From Rickettsia endosymbiont of Lasioglossum villosulum (lineage in GTDB: Bacteria; Pseudomonadota; Alphaproteobacteria; Rickettsiales; Rickettsiaceae), in NCBI RefSeq assembly GCF_964026455.1, contig NZ_OZ032152.1:558001-622000 (forward strand): a stretch of DNA of 64,000 bases, in the 5' to 3' direction. Below are positions 47,426 through 55,260 of this stretch, piece by piece. The stretch's first letter is position 1, and each line of letters opens with the position of its first letter. Under the pieces are notes generated by a model that ran no database searches, was not told the origin of the DNA, and saw only the letters and a program-made list of their open reading frames with translations. A program made the translations under genes and the position numbers.

Positions 47426-49687
47426 ATGAAAAAATTTTTATTATTATTCATAATATCTATTATCCCTTTAAATTTATTCGCTCAAGCCAAAGTAAATAAT
47501 ATAGTTGCACCAGTCAGCTATTTTATAAATCACGTTCAGCCACTAAATCAAATAAAGACTAATTTAGAAAAATACAGGCAAACAAGTATTGTAGGTGTTA
47601 GCGGGATGGGTAAAACTCAGTTAGCTAGAATGTATGCTTATGGAAATAAAGATAATTATAATTTAATTTGGTTTATTGATAGCAATTTAAATATTAACGA
47701 TGAACTTTTAAAGCTAGCAAAAGCTATTAACAAAGCTGAAGAGAAAACTGTAATTGCAGAAGAGGCAGCTAATGTAAAAAAAGAGTTAATGGAATATTTA
47801 GGGCAGAGTGATAAATGGTTATTAGTATTTGATAATTTAAAAGTAGGTGAGAATAAAAAAGTACAAGATTTTATTAACTGGGAGCATAACGGCAATATTA
47901 TATTTTGCTCGCAAGATAGCGATATGATGCCTTATATAGTAAAAGCTGTACCATTTGAAAAGCCCGAAACTATCAAGCTTGCCAATAATATTTTATTGGA
48001 TAAAGATAATAATTTAGTAGAATTTTTGGTACAAGAGTTTAAAGGTTATCCAGTATTGATAGTACAAGGAGCACAAATATTAAACAATGTTCCAGGATTA
48101 GATAAAGAAAAATATAAACATCAAATACAAAAATCTAACGATAAAATAGATTATAATATATCGCTGGTGATTAAGCAATTAAGTTCTAGTGCAAAACAAC
48201 TTCTAAGTAAAATAGCATTACTCAATAATCAAAGTTTTTCCAAAGATTTTCTTGGGATTATTACCGATAATAAAGATAATCTTAATGATGATATTTTCGA
48301 GTTATCAAAATTTGCTTTAATAACAAATATAGATGCTAGAGAAGATAATCCTGTTTTTGAAATGCATGATGTTATTGCACAGAAAATATTAGAAAAAAAT
48401 GGTGCAAATAATAGTAAGTATCTAGAAGAAGCGGTTACTAAATTTATTAATGGTACACCAAAAAGTGTAATAAAAGCGTTTTTATATAGGAACGCTAAAA
48501 CAGTACCTGACAATATCGAGGTAATGACGCAGAATGCTGAAAAATATAATATAAGTACTTATAAATTATTAGAGTTAAAGCTAAAGCAGATAGTGCAGTG
48601 TGATAATTCTTATGATTTAGCAGGTGGAAAGAAATTAGTTGATTGGTTTGATACAAACGATAGAGATGGGAAATATAAATTATGGTTAATGAATAATGAA
48701 GAAAAGCGGGTATATGCTGAATATTTAAACTTAATAGGATGGTATTACTTAAAAGCTTCTAATTACAAGATGTCTATAGAATATTTTAAAAAAGCTAACA
48801 AGATATTTGAAGATGTCAAAGGATATGAAGAAATGAAAGCTAATGTAATATCTGGTTTGACTAATACATATATTGTAATAGGAGATATTCAAAATGCACA
48901 AGAAAATATCAAAATTTTAGAGCAAAAATTAGCTGATAGCTCTGATCGAACATCAATATATGCTAACAAAGCAAGATTACTTTATGTAGAGGGAAAATAT
49001 CCTGAAGCATTAGAACAGATCAATCAATCTATTCAAGCTGCTATTTCAAGTGGATTAGATCCAAATGCATTATTTTTAACAGGTGATTATTTAGTTAAAT
49101 CTGGAGTATTAAGTAAACTTGGTAAATACCAAGAAGCTCTTAATCAAGTAGAACAAGTATATAACATGCAAAAGCGTGTAAAAAAGGAAACTAATATAAT
49201 ATTTGGTAGAATATTTACTCAAAAAGCAATAGCATTATTCGGTTTAGGTGAAAAAGATAAAGCTTTAGAATATGCAGATAAAGCAATAGAGATTTTTAAG
49301 AATAATGATAAAAGCTTTATGAGTAGAAGAATACCTGATGTATTCAACCCTGCAATAGCTATTACATGCACAATAAGAGGGGATATATTATTTGCGAGTG
49401 ATAAGCTTGAGGAAGCTTTAGATAGCTATATGGACGCACGAGGTATATATTTTAACGTTTACAGAAAAAATTATAAGAACGTAGCACAGGTAAGTGAGGT
49501 AAATCTTAAAGGAGCAAAGGTTGCATGCAAAAGAAAAGACACGCTTAACTATAAGTTTTTTGCTAAACCACAAATTATAGATTTTGGAGCGGAGCATCCT
49601 GATTCAATTGAAATGCTTGAATATTGTAAAACTTATGGTATGGGTTTAATTAGTAACAAAGCTTATATAAATAAATCTAATAACTAA
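47426..49687 (+). CDS. secreted NB-ARC/TPR STAND-type ATPase
   Basis: 753 aa. A classical signal peptide (MKKFLLLFIISIIPLNLFAQ) is followed by an NB-ARC nucleotide-binding domain: Walker A GVSGMGKT (57-64), Walker B WLLVFDNL (131-138), an arm region and the MHD motif in FEMHDVIAQKIL (313-315) that senses the nucleotide in plant R proteins and Apaf-1. From about 430 to 700 there are tetratricopeptide repeats (for example YPEALEQINQSIQAA, YQEALNQVEQVY, DKALEYADKAIEIF). STAND proteins are switches that oligomerise on ligand binding. No effector domain is fused. The signal peptide would take it to the periplasm or outside, away from ATP in the bacterial cytosol. Confidence 0.85.
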   Translation: MKKFLLLFIISIIPLNLFAQAKVNNIVAPVSYFINHVQPLNQIKTNLEKYRQTSIVGVSGMGKTQLARMYAYGNKDNYNLIWFIDSNLNINDELLKLAKAINKAEEKTVIAEEAANVKKELMEYLGQSDKWLLVFDNLKVGENKKVQDFINWEHNGNIIFCSQDSDMMPYIVKAVPFEKPETIKLANNILLDKDNNLVEFLVQEFKGYPVLIVQGAQILNNVPGLDKEKYKHQIQKSNDKIDYNISLVIKQLSSSAKQLLSKIALLNNQSFSKDFLGIITDNKDNLNDDIFELSKFALITNIDAREDNPVFEMHDVIAQKILEKNGANNSKYLEEAVTKFINGTPKSVIKAFLYRNAKTVPDNIEVMTQNAEKYNISTYKLLELKLKQIVQCDNSYDLAGGKKLVDWFDTNDRDGKYKLWLMNNEEKRVYAEYLNLIGWYYLKASNYKMSIEYFKKANKIFEDVKGYEEMKANVISGLTNTYIVIGDIQNAQENIKILEQKLADSSDRTSIYANKARLLYVEGKYPEALEQINQSIQAAISSGLDPNALFLTGDYLVKSGVLSKLGKYQEALNQVEQVYNMQKRVKKETNIIFGRIFTQKAIALFGLGEKDKALEYADKAIEIFKNNDKSFMSRRIPDVFNPAIAITCTIRGDILFASDKLEEALDSYMDARGIYFNVYRKNYKNVAQVSEVNLKGAKVACKRKDTLNYKFFAKPQIIDFGAEHPDSIEMLEYCKTYGMGLISNKAYINKSNN

Positions 49688-49695
49688 GAAGATTA

Positions 49696-49725
49696 AAAGA
49701 GGGGGTGCATTTTGCCCCCCCTTAT
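49696..49725 (+). terminator. terminator of the NB-ARC gene
   Basis: AGGGGGTGC and GCCCCCCCT pair across a short ATTTT loop, starting about 10 bp after the stop codon, with TTATACTTTG following. Strong G+C hairpin in an A+T-rich region. Confidence 0.7.
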
Positions 49726-49739
49726 ACTTTGTAGAAAAA

Positions 49740-50500
49740 TTAAGCTATTTCAGATGTAACTTCAGCTGTTTTACCGGTTAGCTCAAATTCTGATACTTCG
49801 GTTTTATCAATTAACTGCTTAGGTAACTGCTCGACTATAAAACTTTTATCATAATCTTCAGCAGTCATTAAAATACTGTCAAGTTTTTGTATAATTTCAT
49901 TATTATTAAACTTTGGATTTCTTATTAAATGATTTTGAAGATTATATAATTCCTTTAAATGATAAGAAATAAATTCATGATTTTTAGGTAAGGTTGTCAT
50001 TCGCCAATCAATAAATTCTTCTATATCTTTAACTGTAATGGAATTATCTATTATTTTGAAATCATTATCTTGGCATAATTTTAATAAACCATGTTGCAAA
50101 AGAAGTTTTGTTAAATAAATGCTTTGTTCTGTTTCTGAGTGTGTTCTTTAATATATAAAGGCGTAATCTGATCATATACAGTATTTCTAATATTAGGATC
50201 AGCTCCATTTTCTAAAAGAAACTGAGCTATCTCATATAATTTCATTGTACAGGAATAATATAGAAGAGTGCAATGATCTCCATCTTTCATATTAATATCG
50301 AATCCTTGATTAAGAGCTTGTTTAACAAGAATTTTAAAATCATTTATTTGATCTAAAGTTTTAACAATAGAAAGTGCTACACACAAAATGTCCAAATCTT
50401 TAGAATTAGGTGTAAGAACTTTGATATGAGTTGGATGCATATAATTTTTAATTTTATTATTAATGAATTTATTAATAGTTGAGTTATTATTAATTATCAA
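49740..50500 (-). pseudogene. ankyrin-repeat protein split by a frameshift
   Basis: The first frame (50500-50111, 129 aa) has one clear ankyrin repeat: [20 protein letters not shown] followed by [14 protein letters not shown], and then DQITPLYI of the next repeat. It stops at 50111. In the next frame the chain continues as [21 protein letters not shown] and runs to 49740 (119-aa open frame from a TTG at 50099). The KLLLQHG continuation is the expected ankyrin helix, so one base has been gained or lost near 50125. Restored, the protein would be about 250 aa. Confidence 0.7.
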
Positions 50501-50574
50501 GTTAATTTTTTAGAAATTTTTTAATAAAATTAGTGCGTGATAAATTGAATAGTACCGGGCAGTTGTTAAAAAAG

Positions 50575-50812
50575 AACCCGTCATTGCAAGGAAATTATGG
50601 CGTTATTGTATGGCTCGAAAAATGCTATATATGTCATTCCCGCTTTGGCTTTGTTGTATGGATCATTTTCCCCTGTCATCCCGCGATGGCATTGTTGCGT
50701 GGAACAGTTTTTCTGTCATTGCGAGAAAATTACGAAGTAATTGACGAAGCAATCCAGTTAAAAAATGCTAACTTATAGCATTTTTTATTATTTTTTCTGG
50801 ATTGTATAATAC
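50575..50812. repeat. composite dispersed repeat
   Basis: Blocks CGTCATTGCAAGGAAATTATGG, TATGTCATTCCCGC, GGCTTTGTTGTATGGATCATTTTCCCCTGTCATCCCGCG, GGCATTGTTGCGTGG, TGTCATTGCGAGAAAATTACG, GCAATCCAGTTAAAAAATGCTAACTTATAGCATTTTTTATTATTTTTTCTGG. It overlaps the 3' end of the BRO-N gene. Confidence 0.85.
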
Positions 50813-51086
50813 GCAGCAATGATTCGGTATTTACACAGTCTGTTAGTCTCATCTTACCATCAGGTGCTTTTAATTTTAACTGTAGACAAATTGTCGACAG
50901 TTCAACCCTATCTTCACTGCTAACTCGAGTTTTTATCTTAGACCAATAATCTCGTGGGTTTGCACTATCAGTTAATGCTCCTACTACATCAATTACAGAA
51001 AACCACCATTCGTTATTATATAAAATTCTTCTAATATTTTTATCTTTAAAAATCACTAATTTATTAAGTTCATCGTTATTATTCAT
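50730..51086 (-). CDS. BRO family N-terminal domain protein, truncated by repeat
   Basis: 118 aa. The first roughly 90 residues are a BRO-N (Bro-like, phage antirepressor) domain: LVIFKDKNIRRILYNNEWWF, then SVIDVVGALTDSANPRDYW. The domain is normally followed by a second helical or DNA-binding region. Here, after SLLRIIQS, the tail RKNNKKCYKLAFFNWIASSI is read from the dispersed repeat. It is a relic of phage or plasmid origin, possibly still able to bind DNA. Confidence 0.7.
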   Translation of the reverse strand: MNNNDELNKLVIFKDKNIRRILYNNEWWFSVIDVVGALTDSANPRDYWSKIKTRVSSEDRVELSTICLQLKLKAPDGKMRLTDCVNTESLLRIIQSRKNNKKCYKLAFFNWIASSITS

Positions 51087-51192
51087 TGCATTTCATATAA
51101 TATTAAAAATAGTAATAATAAAAAACAACTAATGGTTTGTAAAATTTTAAGCATTAATGGCTTTTAGTAAAATAATAAAACTTAATTGCCAA

Positions 51193-51220
51193 TTGACTTT
51201 TTTAGGGAGTTAAGTATAAA
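51193..51220 (+). promoter_or_regulatory. sigma-70 promoter of structured RNA copy B
   Basis: TTGACT (51193-51198), 16-bp spacer, TATAAA (51215-51220). The spacing is identical to that of copy A at 16577. The first hairpin begins 10 bp after the -10 box. Confidence 0.7.
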
Positions 51221-51226
51221 TTGTAA

Positions 51227-51446
51227 CTGAAATAGCTATTAAGCTATTTTGGGATGTAAGAATCTCTTGTTACATGGTGGGTATCTACCATTAAATGATA
51301 CTATCCTCGGCTTTATTACGGTCGGGGTGTCAATAGCTATGTCCAGGGTTTAAGGTGCATACCTTAAACCTAAAAGCTATTGTAAACTGTTGTAACGGTT
51401 TTCTTACCTCCCCGGCCACCAAAGTTTCATTCATTGGTGGTTTTAA
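51227..51446 (+). ncRNA. candidate structured small RNA, copy B
   Basis: Same order of elements as copy A (16611): AAATAGCT/AGCTATTT hairpin (51230-51249), ATGGT/ACCAT hairpin, CCTCGGC/GTCGGGG (51305-51327), GGTTTAAGGT/ACCTTAAACC (51347-51370, 10 bp, GCAT loop), the shared CTCCCCGGCCACCAA and the terminator CCACCAA/TTGGTGG (51416-51440) followed by TTTT. Stem sequences differ from copy A in the first and third hairpins but still pair. The RNA contains ACCTCCCC, which could pair with Shine-Dalgarno sequences; this is inference. A short gene starts 25 bp after the terminator stem. Confidence 0.6.
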
Positions 51447-51464
51447 TTAATCGGGAGCCATCAA

Positions 51465-51644
51465 ATGTCAAATCAAAATAAAAAAACCATTCACAATATT
51501 AATTTAGATTTCATTGAAAGAGAAGTAAATATTCTAAAAGATGAAGTTGCACATTTATTAGAAACCCCCGTAACAGATAAAGATATTGAAAGAATAGAAC
51601 AACGCTTAGAAGAATTAGAAAAAATGTTTTACAATTTGAACTGA
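51465..51644 (+). CDS. small coiled-coil protein following structured RNA B
   Basis: 59 aa from the ATG at 51465 with a GGGAG ribosome-binding site 7 bp upstream: MSNQNKKTIHNINLDFIERE, then VNILKDEVAHLLETPVTDKD and IERIEQRLEELEKMFYNLN. It is strongly amphipathic and likely a helical dimer. No family known to me. Its start is only 25 bp after the RNA's terminator, so the RNA could act as its leader or be an independent gene. Copy A has no such gene. Confidence 0.5.
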   Translation: MSNQNKKTIHNINLDFIEREVNILKDEVAHLLETPVTDKDIERIEQRLEELEKMFYNLN

Positions 51645-51654
51645 CGCTAGTTAT

Positions 51655-51835
51655 TAATGTATAAGGGTTTTGCTTGCATGGGTCGGTTTTCTCGTCATAA
51701 GCTACACAATTGCAAGGAGGGTGGCAACCAGAAAAAATAATAAAAATGCTATGCCTTTTACTAGATTGCTTCGTCAATTACTTCGTAATTTCCTCGCAAT
51801 GACGAAAAACCGATCTACGTAACAATGCTCGCTCG
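51655..51835. repeat. dispersed repeat
   Basis: Blocks AAGGGTTTTGCTTGCATGGGTCGG, GGAGGGTGGCAACCAG, AAATAATAAAAATGCTATGCC, TTGCTTCGTCAATTAC, TTTCCTCGCAATGACG and CAATGCTCGCTCGTAATGACA. It fills the gap between the small gene and the XRE gene. Confidence 0.75.
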
Positions 51836-51882
51836 TAATGACAACTCCTAATCCACGCAACAAACGCTTGACGAAAAATAGT

Positions 51883-52317
51883 TTAAATTTTGTTTGTAGA
51901 GTCTATATGCATATCCATTAAATATTCTGCTAAATGTTTTTGTACTTCTTCTGACTTACCTTTTAAAGCACATTGATATACTTCTTGTATAATAGAAGTA
52001 ATTTTATGCATAGAAAAATCAATATTTTTGTCGGAAATAATATTTGTAGTAAGGCTTACAACTTCGCCAAATAATTTTATTTGTTCTGGATTTAAAATAT
52101 CAATTTGAGTTTCTTTATTATCAGAAATTAAGGATTCTACCTTAACATTCAAAGCATTTGCTAATTGCTTAATAGTATAAATGCCAGGGTTTTTAGAGCT
52201 ACCAAATATTATACTATTAACAGTATTTCTACTTAGTCCTGTTAAATTTTCAATATCTTTAGCACTCATTTTTCTTTGAGCCATTAACTCATTAATTTTG
52301 GTTTTTAAATTTGACAT
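51883..52317 (-). CDS. XRE-family helix-turn-helix regulator
   Basis: 144 aa. Residues about 5-60 are an HTH_XRE domain (INELMAQRKMSAKDIENLTG, then LSRNTVNSIIFGSSKNPGIY and TIKQLANALNVKVESLI). A C-terminal helical region follows, probably for dimerisation. It is a phage- or plasmid-type repressor. A 10-bp-arm palindrome lies at 52362-52390, 45 bp upstream of its ATG, a good candidate for autoregulation. Confidence 0.8.
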   Translation of the reverse strand: MSNLKTKINELMAQRKMSAKDIENLTGLSRNTVNSIIFGSSKNPGIYTIKQLANALNVKVESLISDNKETQIDILNPEQIKLFGEVVSLTTNIISDKNIDFSMHKITSIIQEVYQCALKGKSEEVQKHLAEYLMDMHIDSTNKI

Positions 52318-52361
52318 AAAAATAAAGTAAATTCATCGCTTGTTTTAAATATAAAATATAT

Positions 52362-52390
52362 TGTTTATATTTAAAGTAAAAATATAAACA
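52362..52390. promoter_or_regulatory. palindromic operator candidate for the XRE regulator
   Basis: TGTTTATATT and its exact reverse complement AATATAAACA separated by 9 bp, upstream of the XRE gene. The layout suits a dimeric HTH repressor binding two half-sites. Confidence 0.5.
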
Positions 52391-52549
52391 AATTTCTTTA
52401 CATTTCTACAAAATAATATAATCTCAGCTGTATAAATTTAATAACTATAAAAAAACCAGTAAATATTCTACCTACCAAAATAAGTATATTTATTGGTTTA
52501 ATATAAATCATAATATTGTTACAAGCATACTAAAATGCTTTAAAAAAAG

Positions 52550-52694
52550 CAAGAATATACCTAGATATACCTTAGGTATAGAAGATATCTAGTTTCAAAA
52601 CAATTCAGATTTTACTCACATATCTTATAGCTTTTATTTGAACAATATCCTTAATAATTTATGCCTTGGGTTAATTTAAGTTCTTAACCCAAGG
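52550..52694. other. stacked hairpins before the acidic small gene
   Basis: The 404-bp gene-free gap 52318-52721 holds, after the operator candidate, a region of hairpins: AAACCA...TGGTTT around 52455-52500, nested CTAGATAT...ATATCTAG enclosing ATACC-TTA-GGTAT at about 52560-52592, and a perfect 11-bp hairpin CCTTGGGTTAA/TTAACCCAAGG (52664-52694). The last ends 27 bp before the ATG of the 69-aa gene and could block or terminate its expression. No protein frame is seen. Confidence 0.45.
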
Positions 52695-52721
52695 TACCAA
52701 ATAAAATCAGGAGAATATTTT

Positions 52722-52931
52722 ATGAATAACATAGAAACAAGAATATTAGATTATGGAAGAAAAATAGATATGAATCTACAAACTATTTCTGAGCAAATAA
52801 ATCAAATACAGAAATTAATAGGTGAAATTCCTTTAGATGCAAGATTAGTTAAAGAATATGATGATGAAGACGATGAAGATGATTTTGATGATGGAGTATG
52901 GATAGAGTTTCCTTTTAGAGAAACAACATAA
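52722..52931 (+). CDS. small acidic protein
   Basis: 69 aa, MNNIETRILDYGRKIDMNLQ, a helical N-terminus (LQTISEQINQIQKLIGEIP), then an Asp/Glu run (DDEDDEDDFDDG) and VWIEFPFRETT. A GGAG ribosome-binding site precedes the ATG. Its acidic DNA-mimic-like composition is noted only. The function is unknown, and the 11-bp hairpin upstream suggests controlled expression. Confidence 0.5.
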   Translation: MNNIETRILDYGRKIDMNLQTISEQINQIQKLIGEIPLDARLVKEYDDEDDEDDFDDGVWIEFPFRETT

Positions 52932-53019
52932 AATTCGTAATTTCCAGCTTGATATAGATAGACTGCTTGCTTTAAAAATGGTAAGGTATAAATTCCTGTA
53001 AGTAAATAAGATATAAATT

Positions 53020-53205
53020 ATGATATGGTTGTTAATAGCACTTTGTTTAACCGGCTTAGTTTTGATTATAGGGGTAGTATCGATGGCTATTGGTGGTAAA
53101 TTTGATAAAAAATTTAGCTCAAAGCTTATGACTATGAGAGTTTTTTTTCAGGCAGTTGCGGTATTACTGTTATTTATAATATATTTTTATAAAGTTAATC
53201 CATAA
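53020..53205 (+). CDS. HIG1-type twin-transmembrane small protein
   Basis: 61 aa with two membrane helices (LLIALCLTGLVLIIGVVSMAI and MRVFFQAVAVLLLFIIYF) joined by GGKFDKKFSSKLMTMR. This is the small alphaproteobacterial form of the HIG1 (hypoxia-induced gene 1) family, whose mitochondrial relatives associate with cytochrome oxidase. It may assist respiratory complexes. Confidence 0.8.
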   Translation: MIWLLIALCLTGLVLIIGVVSMAIGGKFDKKFSSKLMTMRVFFQAVAVLLLFIIYFYKVNP

Positions 53206-53229
53206 ACTACCTGAAAAGTTCTATAATTA

Positions 53230-53442
53230 TTACTCGTTTTCTTGCATCTCTCCCCTTATTTTTTTCCATTCTGCTAAAATTTCTTCTAATCTTTCTTTTG
53301 AAACTTCTACTTCTTGATCTTCGAAATCCTCTAGAGAAGTAATCATTTCTTTTAGTAAGGTTTGTGCCATATTCGGTCTATAGTCATCGCTGTAATTATC
53401 TTCAAGATGTTCGGCAATTTCCTCGATATCATCCCAATGCAT
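53230..53442 (-). CDS. iscX: Fe-S assembly protein IscX (YfhJ family)
   Basis: 70 aa: MHWDDIEEIAEHLEDNYSDD, then RPNMAQTLLKEMITSLEDFE and a C-terminal helix ending AEWKKIRGEM. This matches the short acidic IscX family (W-x-D at the start, LEDFEDD in the middle), which binds IscS and iron. In many bacteria iscX sits after fdx; here it is about 40 kb from hscB-hscA-fdx. Confidence 0.8.
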   Translation of the reverse strand: MHWDDIEEIAEHLEDNYSDDYRPNMAQTLLKEMITSLEDFEDQEVEVSKERLEEILAEWKKIRGEMQENE

Positions 53443-53588
53443 TAGTGTATTCCTCTTTAATTGTCATGTAAGCTTATTTATTTAACATGTTATCTGATAT
53501 TTGCCATTATTTTTTAATAAATATTATTAACTCAATAAAATATTGTAAGCAAGTGAGTTTATTATGCAACTATATATTCTTCTGTTTT

Positions 53589-53705
53589 GAAGAATTGGCT
53601 CTGCAAAACTTCGGGGAACTCGTATGCTTACCTATTAAGTATAGGCTGTGCGTGCTCGCCCCTTGTTTTACATTCCAATTCTCCAAATCATTTGAGTATA
53701 CTGTA
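53589..53705. repeat. palindromic repeat element upstream of def
   Basis: AGAATTGG and CCAATTCT flank a G+C-richer block (CTTCGGGGAACTCGTATGC, AGTATAGGCTGTGCGTGCTCGCCCC), ending GAGTATACTG. The core is unlike the surrounding A+T-rich sequence and resembles rickettsial palindromic elements. No gene is present in the 53443-53816 gap. Confidence 0.55.
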
Positions 53706-53763
53706 TTTAAATAAAGAGTGGGTATACTTAAATATATTACAAAGCTTATGTTAGTTTGTATTC

Positions 53764-53792
53764 TTTACATTTTAAGGGTTTTGTGATATAAT
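53764..53792 (+). promoter_or_regulatory. sigma-70 promoter for def-fmt
   Basis: TTTACA (53764-53769), 17-bp spacer, TATAAT (53787-53792), 25 bp before the def start codon. One mismatch to consensus in total. Confidence 0.75.
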
Positions 53793-53816
53793 TAATTAAA
53801 TATTAGATGGAAAAAT

Positions 53817-54344
53817 ATGTCAATACTGCCTATCGTTACAGCACCTGATGAAAGGTTAAAACAAAAATCTCAAGCCGTTCCAGAGGTTAATAACCAAATC
53901 CAAAAATTTATGGATGATATGGTCGAGACTATGTACCATGAAGATGGGGGAGGGCTTGCTGCTGTGCAGGTTGGGGTATTAAAACGCATCATGGTAATTG
54001 ATATAAAAGATCATGATCCGATTAAAAGACCAAAAGATTTCTATCCATTATTTATTGTAAATCCTGAAATAATAGAAAAATCAGGAGAGCTTGTTATAGC
54101 TAATGAAGGATGTATCTCAATACCTGAACAACGTTATGAGATAGCAAGATCGGAGTCTATAAAAATCAGATATTTAGATTATCATAACAAACCGCAAGAG
54201 CTTGAAGCTAATGATTGGCTTGCAAGAGTAATTCAACATGAGTATGATCATTTGGAAGGAAAGCTAATGATCGATTATTTAAGTAGTATGAAACGTGATG
54301 TAGCTCTTCGTAAGCTTAAAAAACTCAAAAAAGACATAGTGTGA
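53817..54344 (+). CDS. def: peptide deformylase
   Basis: 175 aa with the three metal motifs: [18 protein letters not shown] and QHEYDHLEG. It removes the formyl group from nascent N-terminal methionine. The last codon overlaps the GTG of fmt by 4 bp, coupling deformylase to the formyltransferase as in many bacteria. Confidence 0.96.
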   Translation: MSILPIVTAPDERLKQKSQAVPEVNNQIQKFMDDMVETMYHEDGGGLAAVQVGVLKRIMVIDIKDHDPIKRPKDFYPLFIVNPEIIEKSGELVIANEGCISIPEQRYEIARSESIKIRYLDYHNKPQELEANDWLARVIQHEYDHLEGKLMIDYLSSMKRDVALRKLKKLKKDIV

Positions 54345-55255
54345 AGATAATATTCATGGGGACGCCTGAGTTCGCTGTTCCTGCTCTTACCAAATTAATA
54401 AATTCAAATCATAAAGTTGTTGCAGCTTTTACGCAACCACCTAAAGCTAAGGGTAGGGGGCTTAATGAAACTAAATCCCCTATACATCAATTAGCTGATG
54501 AGGCTCAAATCCCTGTCTATACTCTTTCTACTTTACGAAATGAAGAAGCTGCAAACTTAATTAATAGTATCGATGCTGATATAATAGTCGTTATTGCATA
54601 CGGTTTTATCATTCCGCAAAACATTTTAGATGCTAAGAAATATGGTTGCCTTAATATTCATCCGTCTGATTTACCTCGTCATAGAGGAGCAGCTCCTTTA
54701 CAGCGTACTATTATAGAGGGCGATAAAACAAGCAGTGTATGTATTATGCAGATGGATGCAGGGCTTGATACAGGTGATATATTGATGAAAGAGGATTTTG
54801 AGTTAGAAGATAGGATAACTTTACAAGAGCTTCATGATAAATGTGCTAATTTGGGTGCAGAACTGTTAATTAAAACGCTTGCAAATATCGATAAGATAGT
54901 GCCGAAACCCCAATCTAATGAGGGTGTTACTTACGCTCGTAAATTAACTAAAGAAGAGGGTAGAGTTAATTGGCAAGATTCTGCCTATGCTATTAATTGC
55001 AAAGTTCGAGGTATGAATCCATGGCCAGGAGTATATTTTAAATATAATGATAAAACGATCAAAATTCTTGAAGCAGAATATTCAGATGAAAAACATAATT
55101 TTACCCCGGGGACAATTATTAACAAAAATTTAGAAATAGCTTGTGGAAAAGGAATATTAATGATAAAAAAACTTCAACAAGAGGGTAAAAAAGTCTTAAA
55201 TACTGAAGAATTTTTAAGAGGAGTTAAAACCCCTATCATTAATAAAGTACAATAA
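54341..55255 (+). CDS. fmt: methionyl-tRNA formyltransferase
   Basis: 304 aa, GTG start overlapping def. N-terminal formyltransferase domain has [14 protein letters not shown] and the catalytic [19 protein letters not shown] with [10 protein letters not shown]; the C-terminal tRNA-binding domain ends [14 protein letters not shown]. It formylates initiator Met-tRNA. Intact. Confidence 0.96.
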   Translation: MKIIFMGTPEFAVPALTKLINSNHKVVAAFTQPPKAKGRGLNETKSPIHQLADEAQIPVYTLSTLRNEEAANLINSIDADIIVVIAYGFIIPQNILDAKKYGCLNIHPSDLPRHRGAAPLQRTIIEGDKTSSVCIMQMDAGLDTGDILMKEDFELEDRITLQELHDKCANLGAELLIKTLANIDKIVPKPQSNEGVTYARKLTKEEGRVNWQDSAYAINCKVRGMNPWPGVYFKYNDKTIKILEAEYSDEKHNFTPGTIINKNLEIACGKGILMIKKLQQEGKKVLNTEEFLRGVKTPIINKVQ

Positions 55256-55260
55256 TAAAA

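Noticed and set aside
50533..50778. 81-codon plus-strand frame
   Set aside because: Consists of dispersed repeat sequence (for example FPCHPAMALLRG), not a gene.
53487..53714. 75-codon plus-strand frame upstream of def
   Set aside because: Spans the palindromic repeat and has no ribosome-binding site or family resemblance.
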